A stretch of DNA of 64,000 bases from Undaria pinnatifida (lineage: Eukaryota > Sar > Phaeophyceae > Laminariales > Alariaceae): contig JABAKD010000023.1 in NCBI GenBank assembly GCA_012845835.1, positions 21,360,203 to 21,424,202 on the forward strand, in the 5' to 3' direction. The translations under genes and the position numbers were made by a program. Each line of letters begins with the position of its first letter. The first letter of the stretch is position 1. This document shows, one piece after another, positions 52,520 through 62,156 of this stretch. The notes beneath the pieces were generated by a model. It made no database searches, had not been told where the DNA came from, and saw only the letters and a program-made list of their open reading frames with translations.

Positions 52520-53004
52520 GTCAGTCTGTGCGCGGAAACTATAAAACCCGTTTCTGAGAGGGACAAAATCTGACAGCTGTGAAGGGGAAGGGGGCCTGGT
52601 TTTGATCAAAAGCGAGCGGGTTTGGAGGGGGGGAGGGGGGCGGGAAAGGGGGCAATTTGTGCATGTAAGCTATAAATCCTTTCGAGGGGATAAATCTGAC
52701 GGTTTTGGCACCAGTATATTATTGGGGGCGGGGGGGGGGGGGGGGGGGGGGGCGGGGGGGGGTTGGGGCGGGGGGGGGTTGGGGCGGGGGGGGGGGGGGG
52801 CGGGGGGGGCAGCTCAATATGTGCCTGGAAACTATACATTGTTTTGAGGGGATAAATGTGACGGTTTTGGAAAAAATACATCCGTTTATCATGTATATCC
52901 TGGGGTAAGTCGTACAATCAGTGAGTAAAGAGAGGGTGGAGTGTTCGAGGGGGTGGGGTTGGGATTGGTTGGGGGGGAAGGTGGGGGGTGGGGGCGGGGG
53001 GGGG

Positions 53005-53036
<32 letters not shown>

Positions 53037-53040
53037 GGGC
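52520..53040 (+). repeat. Degenerate repeats with long poly-G tracts
   Basis: Three units resembling GGAAACTATA..TTTTGAGGGGATAAAT(C/G)TGACGG lie at about 52525, 52665 and 52818. Two extremely G-rich tracts (52725-52810 and 52960-53036) consist of G-runs broken by single C or TT. They have clear G-quadruplex potential, and the exact lengths are prone to assembly error. Poly-Gly/poly-Pro frames are artefacts. Confidence 0.8.
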
Positions 53041-53665
53041 TTCAGGTGAGGGGTTTGTTATACGTGTGGTGCTAGGTCTAGGCGATGGTGCGGGTGATGG
53101 GGAATATATCATGGGAGCACTTCCTTTGTTCGATTGTCATAGTAGTGCCCCACGAAGAGAGAGCACGGGAAGACAATATATCAAAAAGCTACTGCTGCAA
53201 ATCCATGGTAGCTGCAGACTCAACGTGTCAGTCGCAAAGCAGAGGCCCAGAGAGGCCCGTGGTTTACGGATAGGAGACAGAAGGATAACCAAGCTCGCTA
53301 CTGGATGAAAGGGACTATGTTAAAAGGCGACAGGAAAAAAGTAAAAAAAAAATAACTACCTGAAAAAAACGGAGAAAAAGTGAAAATTCACAGCTATGCA
53401 AGGCGAAAAGAGCTTGCCTTGGGGAGAGAAGAGCACCGGGGAGAAGGTCGTGCAGCCCAAGGTCGACACGTTCACTGCTCCGACGACATCAATTGTTGTT
53501 GTACTCCGAGCGGGGGATGCGTGGTTGGTCGGTGTTGGGAAGCGTGCTCCTCATGAGTTCCGGTGTCCTTGTTTGGTATCTCCTCATGGCTCGCTGGATA
53601 GACTCCATAGCTTATTCGCATTATTTCCCTAAAGAGGATACTACAAGACAGACATAACAGACCTA

Positions 53666-54273
53666 TGTTAAGGTATTAGTGGGGTATTAGTCCGTTTGAC
53701 CACTTGCAAAGGTTAACCGATAGCTTACCCAAACTAAGCCTTATAGCACTCTCCCCTCGTGAAACGGCGGGATAGCAGGTCGGCCGGATATACGGCGCAC
53801 CTCTGTCAATATCCAAGCCGTTTCATTTCCTGGGGATACCAGGGAAAGTATTTTTCAAGTTCGACATGGGGAAAATCTGAAACGTTTATTGTTGTGGATG
53901 GTGGAGATCGAACGCACGACCCAAAAACCCATGGTCTGTCGACGACGATATTTTTTAAGGTATTAGTGGGGTATTAGCCCGTTTGACCACTTGCAAAGGT
54001 TAGCCGATAGCTTACCGAAACTAAGCCTTATAACACCTAGGCGAGGTAGTGTGGGGTAACGCAGGGAAACGCAGGGTAGAGCAGGAAGAGCAGGTAGAGC
54101 AGGTAGTGAGATGTGGGGCGTCCTGCTTGTCCCATCATCGTCACCTACATTATGGCCCGTCTATGATGGCCTTGACGTGAATGTGACATATAATGTCAAG
54201 TGATTTCCCCTCAACCATGGCCATTACAAAGTGGTCAAACGGACTAACACCCCACCAGACTAGTACTTTAACA
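53666..54273. mobile_element. TIR element with tRNA-like core, copy 1
   Basis: Starts TGTTAAGGTATTAGTGGGGT and ends with a degenerate inverted counterpart (AGTGGTCAAACGGACTAACA..TTTAACA). A tRNA-like segment with GGAGATCGAACGCACGAC (minus-strand B box) lies near 53900. A second partial start in the same orientation is at about 53956. The middle (54040-54120) has GGGTAGAGCAGGAAGAGCAG-type short repeats. Confidence 0.6.
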
Positions 54274-54769
54274 GTATGATAATCATGGGCGAGTTACTGG
54301 ACTTAGTATTCAAGTACCAAGAAGCAAAGGACGGTTCCACATCGATGTACATTATGGGTTCAAAAGTTATGAAAAGGAACAAAGATCAACAACACACACT
54401 AGTCTCCTGACCCTCCTGTAAATGCTGATGAAAAGGCCAACAATAAAAAGAAATTAATATCGGTCGAGCTAAACTGTGTGAATGGATGAAGGGTTCGTAC
54501 AATTTTGAGGAGTGGTATATATGCAATTTGTTTGATATCTTTCGAATTACTTGGTTGTTATTGTGTCTGTGACTTGGAAGGGAGAGCACCCCGAGAGACC
54601 AATCTACCGCAACCAACCTTGACGGTATTCCACTGGTGGTCTCTACTCTAAATCCCGTCTCTCCCTCCGTTAACCACTAGCCAGGTCCCAACCGAAACCC
54701 ATGCAGTCTAAGACGACTGAGTCCCACCCACGGTACGATACCGTTGAAACTCCTCCAAACACGAGGTCG
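54274..54769. other. Stretch without recognised gene
   Basis: I see nothing assignable apart from the tail of the tyrosine recombinase pseudogene frame, which may extend to about 54680 on the minus strand. Confidence 0.4.
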
Positions 54770-55106
54770 CCGATTACTGTACGGTTTCCCCCATATAGTG
54801 CCTTGGCCTGGCTGTCTCTGGCCCTTTCCTGCTACCGCTAGTTTGCGAGAGACTTGTCCTGCGTCCTCTACGTTATTGCGAGTGTATACTTGTAAGCACC
54901 AGACTTCCAACGTCATTCGCGCTGGAATACTCGCTCGGGCACGTCGCCTCCCGCCGCGAGCACGGACGCACCTCCTATACGGAGAGAGTGTAGTGCAAAC
55001 TCGTCGGGGTTGCGTCCCGACTGCGCCACAATCTCTCTCAACGCTCGCATCGCTTGGCCATATCCCCATACTCTCCCTCCGTTGTCACTACGATACGAGG
55101 CGAGGG
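54770..55106 (-). pseudogene. C-terminal fragment of a tyrosine recombinase (Crypton/DIRS-like)
   Basis: Minus strand: ALREIVAQSGRNPDEFALHS, LRIGGASVLAAGGDVPERVF, then TGA (54913-54915) where a Gly codon is expected, then RWKSGAYK and a one-base frameshift before VYTRNNVEDAGQVSRKLA. The H-x-x-R (HSLR) and the tyrosine in VYTR are the catalytic signature of tyrosine recombinases as encoded by Cryptons, DIRS elements and similar eukaryotic transposons. The N-terminal part is absent because homology to retroelement 3 begins at about 55107. Two lesions in 100 residues make it inactive. Confidence 0.75.
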
Positions 55107-55690
55107 GGGCCACAGCAGGCGTAGAGGCTTATGCCGTCGACCCCGCACCATCGAACGGTGCTTTCCACCTTCGCTATGATGACTTTACAGGTGTCACTTT
55201 GTCGGACGAGCCCCAACTGCTCGTGGTCAACTTGGTGCGCAGTGACGGCTCTCCTGCGCTCACAGGACACTATCTTGTCGACATACTGCCGCAGCCGGAT
55301 ATTATTTCGGAACAGAAACACTTTGTTGCTTCAGGGCGACAGGTGCTTCCCGTCATAGGTGTCGCGGACCTCGAGCCAGGCGACCTTATCGGGGTCGCCG
55401 ACGCCCCACTTTTGCGCATCCCGCTGGCTGCCTTGCAACACCCCATGAAGGCTGCGGGTCCCCACCCTGGCAAGACTTCGGACAGCCAGGTCTCTGCGGT
55501 CGCGAGCCCGACGGACGCGGAGGGGATAGTTCCCGACGTACCGCCGCCCTCGCCGACGCTTATGGAACGTTTGAACCCAGTCCAACGTTCTGCATTTCTA
55601 CGCGTCTGGGCCCGACTCCCACCGCACCTGCGGGAGATTGCGTTCGACTCACACGACCCTGGTTGGGACCTCCCGACCAGAGCAACTGGG
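55107..55690 (+). pseudogene. Protease-to-RT connecting region of element 3
   Basis: Matches element 1 from ATAGVEAYAVDPAPSNGAF through VIGVADLEPGDLIGVADAP to RVWARLPPHLREIAF. Shows that the TGA at 7811 in element 1 replaces an Arg codon. A 2-base deletion near 55679 (ACCAGAGC against ACCATTGAGC) shifts the frame before RT. Confidence 0.8.
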
Positions 55691-58600
55691 GGGTGTGCTC
55701 TGCGACTTTTCTGACGTGTTCTCCACCTCGAAGACGGATTTTGGGTCATGGTCCCTAATACCCTTTGAAATCTCGGTTCCGGAGGGCAGCGCTCCGGTCA
55801 CTTCACGGCCCCATCGCATAAACCCTATACTGGCCAGAGAAGTGGACGCGACCCTTAACCAGTACCTCGCGGCTGGGCTGATTCAGCACTCGACCTCACC
55901 GTACTCGAGCCCGCTGGTGGTCATCCCGAAGAAATCTGAAGGTGTGAGGATCACGGTGAACTACAAGAAACTCAACCAAATTACCAAGCTCAGCCAACTG
56001 CCGATTCCGCGCGAGGACCAGGTCCTGGACTCCTTGGGCTCAGGTCGGGTGTTTTCCCTGTTCGACTTGGTTTCCTCGTTCCACCAGATAACGGCACACA
56101 AGGACACAGTTCCCCTTACAGCGTTCTGCACACCCACGGGCCTTTTTGAGTGGCTCGTTATGCCCAAGGGCAGCAGCGCCTCGCCTGGGTGGTTCGTCAA
56201 GGTTATCAATGAGGTGATCAAGGGTTTGACACAGGTGGCAGCTTACCTCGACGATGTCATCGTGTTCGACTCCGACCCGGTAACGCATGTTAGGACGATT
56301 CGCTCTCTCTTCGAACGCCTTCGAAAACACAATCTCAAGCTTTCCCCCTCGAAGGCGCGTTTGGGCGCTACCGATGCGAACTTTCTAGGCCACTCCATTT
56401 CTCCAGCAGGCCTACGCCCAAATTCGGAAAAAGTGTCGGCATTGACCTGTATGCCGATGCCCACAGACGTTAAGCAGGTGCGCGCACTCATGGGTGGTAT
56501 CAACTATTACCGCAAGTTTTTGCCCGACTTATCGAAGAGACTTCGTCCTATTAACGCACTCCTTCGGAAGGGGGCCAAGTTTGCCTTCACGCCTGCTATG
56601 GAGGAGTTGGTGAGAGAAATCTTGGCGGAGCTCACGACCCCGCCGGTCCTCGTTTTTCCTGATTGGGACGCCGTCGCCGACGGCACACGCCCGTTCCACG
56701 TGTACTGCGATGCCTGCATCGACGGGCTCGGAGCCGCTCTCGAACAGGAGCAGACGGACGGCTCCATAAAACCCATCGCATACATCAGTCGAGCTACGCT
56801 CGACTCGGAAAGGCATTGGACTCCTCTCGATTTGGAGGCTGGCAGCATCGTCTGGGCTCTCAAGCGCCTCCGCGGCTACCTTTGGGGCACCAATTTCCGA
56901 ATATTCTCAGACCACAAGGCTCTGGAAAACATAGGCAAAGTGGGGAATCACAACGGCCGAGTCCAGAGATGGCTCGAGTTCCTCACCGCATTCGATTACA
57001 CCCTCGAATACCGAAACGGAAGCGCAAACGGCAACGCTGACTTCCTGTCTCGCTTGCCGGAGCCTGCCACGGAACACGACCGAAATGGTTCGACGAGCCT
57101 TACCCCTGTTGAGTATGGTGGTATTTTCCTCATACGGGCTTGCGGGCTGTACACTCCTTCTTCTCCGATACCGGGTGTCGGCTTGGGTGGGCTAATGCCC
57201 CGCACCGAAAATAATGCTTTGGGTGGGCTTCCTCTCACTCTTGCCGACTTTTGCGATTTTCGCACACACGGGCCACGTATGAGGCTTGACGACCTTCCTA
57301 CTCCTTCCAGGAGATTCGTCGCTCGTGTTTCTGAATCGACCGCCACCGTCGATAGCTCGCCTGGCCGAGGCGGGGGCTCGCGTACAGCCGACTACGATTT
57401 CGCTTCGGTTTTTGCTGTACCCGCCGTGACCAACGAGGACTCCGCCGAAGCCCCGGCTGCCACGACATCAGTGGCCCAACCGACTCCTTCCCGGAGCTCG
57501 ATACAAGGGACAAACCCCGTCGAGCCCATGGGCCCGACCGCGTCCGTCCCAACCTCGCCTGGATCTCCGGCGCCCCAGACGATGACGCCTTTTTCGGACC
57601 GCATCTCCACTCAGACGCGCCGGCGTTCAACAACAGCAGCTGGTAAGGCACCCCCTGCTGTCGACTATGGCTTCGGGCCTGGCAGGGTCCCCCAGCCATC
57701 ATCCAGACGAGTTACAACTCCGCCGCGAGCCCGACGGCCGCGGCCGGCTCCGTCAGTCGCCGCGACCCCTACTCTTGCCGACCCGCCGGCCCGCACGGTA
57801 CCACTTCCGTCCAACCACGATCACGCAGAGCCTATGGGAACTCCGCTCCTACGGCTTAGGCCTCCTCCTGGTGAAACGCCGACCGCATATACAAGGCCGG
57901 ATGCCCTCGACGACGCTGCTGAGTCGCGGTTCGCGGATTCCGTCGCGCGTTATTCACATGCCGATTGGAAGCGCAAACAACACGCAGAGCCGACGTGCCA
58001 CGCCACGATACGTTACATCTCTATCGGCCGGCCGTCGGCCCTGCCACCCGACTTCTTAGCATGCTACCCCTCGCCCAAGCGTCCCTCCCTCTCGGACATC
58101 CAGGAACTGGCGGGTAAGGGTCGACTACATACAACCGACGACGACATCGTCCTATTCGTCCGTAACCCGACACTCCCGCCAACAAGATCTGACAAACCGA
58201 AATCGGTGGGGCGAGCTGCTTGCTTGCTAAACGATGAGCCAGTTCGCATCTACGTTCCGCTGCTCATGCGCCCTTGGATCATGCAAGATTGCCACTTGAC
58301 GGCCTCCTGCCACCTTGGCACCACGCACACGTTGCGCATGCTGGAGCGTTTTTATTGGTGGATTGGCATGAGTGTGTGCACCCGGTGGTGGCTTCGCCAC
58401 TGCTTGAAGTGCCAAGCGCGGAAAACCCCACGGCTGACTGTCCGCTGGCCCATCATCACAATGCCTCTGCCGGAAGGTCCAGGTATCGCCGTCAGTGTTG
58501 ACTACTTCGGCCCCCTTCCAGCCACACCACAAGGCAACATCTACATCCTGCTGTTCACCGATTGCTTCAGTCGTCGGGCCGACATGTTCCCCGTCACTGC

Positions 58601-59663
58601 CGCTGAGTTCACCGCGGAAGGTACAGCCAATATCCTGGTGAACCAATACATCCCCTTGTGGGGGTGCCCGCGCACCATACTCTCGGAAAATGGACTGCAG
58701 GTCTGCTCCAAGCTGTCACAAGCTGTATATCAGCTGTTGGGTGTACACAAGCTTGCTACAAGCTCCTACCATCCCAACTGTAACGGGGGCGTTGAGCGGG
58801 TAAATCACACTATGGCACAAACGCTGGCTATGGTCGTCAACGAGCGACAAGACGACTGGGACTTGCATCTGCCCCACGTCGAATTCGCTTACAACAACTC
58901 TGTCAGCGCGGCGACGGGTTCGGCGCCCAACGAGGTCCACATGGGCAGACTCCCACGGCTCCCCCTGACGATTTTCGACCGCAAAGGTGTCGTGGGACAC
59001 CAGCGTCTGGCCCGTGACCACCTGGTCTATTGTGATTTGGCCACCGACCGGCAAAAGCGCGCAAACGACATTGTCCGCTCACACCACGCCCTCACCGTTT
59101 CCCGAGTTAACCGCAGAAACTCCGCCCTCGCCGACGCGCTGCGTCCAGCACCTAACTTCACTGTGGGTGGTTGGGCATGGGTATACAATTCTGCCTCTAC
59201 CATCCGCCAGGGTGTGAAGGCGAATACCGACGCCAAGGTACTCAAGGCCAAACTCGCGCTGAACTGGACGGGCCCATACAAGGTCCTGGCCGTCGGTCCC
59301 TGCTCCGCCGCCGAGACCCCGGACGGCTCGCCGCTCGGGAGCAACCTCCTTTATTTGGATATCCCTTCGGACCTGCCTGGTTCGGACGCTCGTCGGCGTG
59401 TGACCATCGAGCGCTGCAAACCCTGTGCCAACCCCCACGACAGCGGGGACATGCCCAAATACCTACCGGCGGGGCTGACACAGTATGTGCTCAGCAAATT
59501 TTCCAAGAAGTCCCCGCCGTACCACGTCACTCAAGACGACGTTTCGACTCCCCTCCAACGGCTGGAGGTGGAGCAGATCACTGGTCATCAGTCGGTACGG
59601 GGGCGAGGTGGCGTCATCGCGGTGCTATACAAGACGCATTGGGCGGGACTCTCCGAACCGTCC
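55691..59663 (+). CDS. pol: pol of element 3: RT, RNase H, integrase, part of chromodomain
   Basis: Open to TGA 59664-59666. RT catalytic YLDD at 56244-56255; RNase H VYCDACIDGLGAAL with the first Asp intact and SDHKALEN; Pro/Ser-rich spacer; integrase HHCC, SVDYFGPL and GGVERVNH. The middle acidic residue is GAA (Glu) at 58686-58688, in SENG instead of SDNG. The same change is in element 2, so the two belong to one subfamily. Integrase with Glu there would be expected to be impaired. The frame stops inside the chromodomain, at the Trp of PSWERE. Confidence 0.9.
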
Positions 59664-59666
59664 TGA

Positions 59667-60155
59667 GAGCGGGAAATGGACCTCCACCTCTCCCGCTCCC
59701 ACATCTTGCGTTATTGGGCCGGAACCCCGGACCAGCACCGCCAAACCAACCGCCTTTACCGCCGAATGCGGATCGGGACGGCACAGCGTGAGCTCTCCCG
59801 CAACAACGGGGAACGTTTCCTAGCGCCGGGCTACGCCTGTGTTTCCCGCACCGATTGGCTCCGTCGCTACCACGACACAGTACTCCCTAAGGGAGCCCAC
59901 TTTTGGTACAAGGGAGACGATGGTTTATGGTGGCTAGGAAAAATCAGCGCGAGCACTACCGAGGACAAGGTATACCTGGTTCGCTTTCTGGACGACCCGG
60001 GACCGATTAAACTCCCTTTTCCCCCGGCGCGCTACACGACTTCAACGGGAGCCGTACGAGGCTCTTGGTGCTTGCAAGTTCACATCGCCAGTGCGTTTCC
60101 TCGGGGAATCCAACGTAACGTAGACGAAGCTCGAGGCGCGGCCGTGGCCAGTTGA
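59667..60155 (+). pseudogene. Chromodomain remainder and reader-like tail of element 3
   Basis: Same frame as pol after the TGA. Contains DLHLSRSHILRYW, HFWYKGDDGLWWLGK, VYLVRFLDDPGPIK and ends in RGAAVAS, as in element 1. Confidence 0.85.
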
Positions 60156-61011
60156 CTTCCAAGCCACCACCGCTTCTCGATAGTTCTTCATTTTGTTGAG
60201 GTATGAGTTTTGCGTCTTTGTCTTTGGGTCGTTCGTAGTGTTCTGAGGGTCTTCATCGAGTTTTGGGGCGGTTCTTTCCATTTTTGTTTCCTGTCCTGCC
60301 GAACCCCCTGCTCAGTGCCGGGTCAGGGTTTGGGTAAAACGCCGCTATCTGAGGCGCAGGGCTGTCGCCTTTTTGTCATTGTTCAATTTCGCCCTGCCGA
60401 CGCCCTCCTCAGCCCAGAGCCGGGGGGCGACCAGTGTACGGGTCTGTGTGTCATATTTTATGTTTTGTGTGTTGTTTTTGTTCTGCTTTGTTGTTTTTTC
60501 GTCTAAACACTTCCTCCCCTAGCGGGGCTGTAGGTGTTGACACCTGCCATCCCGGGTATTCGTCGTTTCCTCGTCTAACCCCCCGCCTTGCCGATGGCCC
60601 GCGGGAGGTTTTTCGCATGACTTCTCCCTTGTGTTAGCACCTGTGTTCCCCTCCATATCGACGAGGGCTCGCCTCGCCATAGTACCTTTTCTGTGGTTGG
60701 CTTACCGTAGAGCCTTCCCTGCCCCCCCCGCCACACCGGTGGCATGCGGCAGGTTCTAGAGCCTTTTCTGCCCCCCCCGCCACACCGGCGGCATGCGGCA
60801 GGTTTTTGATGGGTGACTATTGCCTTGCTGTAGGGTCTGCTTTTCTTTCTGCTGCTTTTCTTCGCGTGTTCCTGGCTCCATAGCCAGACGGTTAGAGGTG
60901 TGGGAGTGGGGTTTGAGGAGCCGCATCTTTGACTCATGGTCTAGTTCGTAGAACCGGAGTTTCCCCGAATCTCCCATATTTCGGCATATGCGACTCATCA
61001 GGGTGGGCTAG
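60156..61011 (+). other. 3' untranslated region of element 3
   Basis: Homologous to 2407-3268, with two copies of the CCGCCACACCGG(T/C)GGCATG unit and ending in CATCAGGGTGGGCTAG before the LTR. Confidence 0.75.
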
Positions 61012-61280
61012 TGTTAAGATACGGCCTCGAAAGGCCTGTAGGTGTCCGAATTTGAGATCGGATGGATGGGTTTCGTATGATAAGGTTGGCGGTTCATATT
61101 CGGGGAAGTTAGGAATTAGATCAGAGGCACGCGCCTCCGATCTCAGAAGATATCCCGGGCTCTGGTGGAAACGAACAAAGCTACATCTCTACGAAGGAAC
61201 GAAAGTGAGTACTCTCCGAGGACCTGCTCAATTGGCAGACCTGCAGGGGGCACTCTGTGTCTCCCACCATTAATTTAACA
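61012..61280 (+). repeat. 3' LTR of element 3 (269 bp)
   Basis: TGTTAAGATACGG to AATTTAACA. The termini TGTTAA and TTAACA are inverted repeats. Palindrome 61118-61143 with one mismatch. The AATAAA of the other copies reads AACAAA. Confidence 0.9.
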
Positions 61281-61411
61281 CTCATGGATTCGAGCTAGCC
61301 GGTAAGGGTGTGTAGACTACGTATGCTGTTCTTCTGGGTGTTTGTGGGTTAAGAAACGGGTGTATGTGAGTATGGAAGCGTATGTGGACCGTGTATGTTG
61401 AGTTGTGGGTG

Positions 61412-62156
61412 TGTTAAGGGATTAGTGGGGTATAAGTATGTTTGACCACCTGCAAAAGGATAACCAATAGGTTACCCAAACTAAGCCTTATAACACTCTC
61501 CCCCCCTGAAACGGCGGGATACCAGGTCGGCCGGATATACGGGCGGACCTGTCAATTATCCAAGCCGTTTCATTTCCTGGGTATACCGGGGAGAGTATTT
61601 CTCAAGTTCGATATGGGGAAACTCTGAAAACGTTTATTATGATGGATGTGGGAGTTGAACCCAAGACTCAAAAAACCCATGGTCCTGCCGACGACGCCAT
61701 TTGTTTAAGTATTAGTGGGGTATTAGTCCGTTTAAGTGCTATAAGGCTTAGTTTGGGTAAGCTATCGGTTAATACTTTGCAAGTGCTATAAGGCTTAGTT
61801 TGGGTAAGCTATCGGTTAACCTTTTGCAAGTGGTCAAACGGGCTAATACCCCGCCAATACCTTATCAAATAGCGTCGTCGACAGACCATGGGGTTTTGGG
61901 TCGTGGGTTCGATCCCCACCATCCACAACAATAAGCTTGTCAGATTTTATCCACATGTCGAAGTTGAAAAATACTCTCCCTGGTATCCCCAGCAAATGAA
62001 ACGGCTTGGATATTGACAGGTCCGCCGTATATCCGGCCGACCTGCTATCCCGCCATTTCAGGGGGGGAGAGTGCTATAAGGATTAGTTTGGGTTAGCTAT
62101 CGGTTAATCTTTTTGCAAGTGGTCAAACGGACTAAAACCCCACTAATAGCTTAACA
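61412..62156. mobile_element. Head-to-head palindromic TIR element with tRNA-like cores, copy 2
   Basis: Left arm (61412 to about 61733) starts TGTTAAGGGATTAGTGGGGT. Right arm is its inverted counterpart ending CCCCACTAATAGCTTAACA at 62156. The right arm contains a plus-strand tRNA-like stretch with ATAGCGTCGTCGACAGACC (A-box-like) and GTGGGTTCGATCCCCAC, a perfect T-arm with B box at about 61904-61920. The left arm has the degenerate inverse. In the middle the GCTATAAGGCTTAGTTTGGG unit is duplicated. No protein encoded. Confidence 0.75.

Larger units (their letters stand above)
55107..61280 (+). mobile_element. Third copy of the retrotransposon (element 3, 5' truncated)
   Basis: Co-linear with element 1 from the post-protease region to the 3' LTR. 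Everything upstream (LTR, leader, Gag, NADAR, protease active site) is missing and the left edge abuts a tyrosine recombinase pseudogene. Lesions: a 2-base deletion near 55679 and a TGA at 59664-59666 in the chromodomain. Its integrase carries Glu in place of the middle catalytic Asp. Confidence 0.92.

Noticed and set aside
52602-53112. Poly-Gly and poly-Pro frames
   Set aside because: Translation of homopolymer G tracts.
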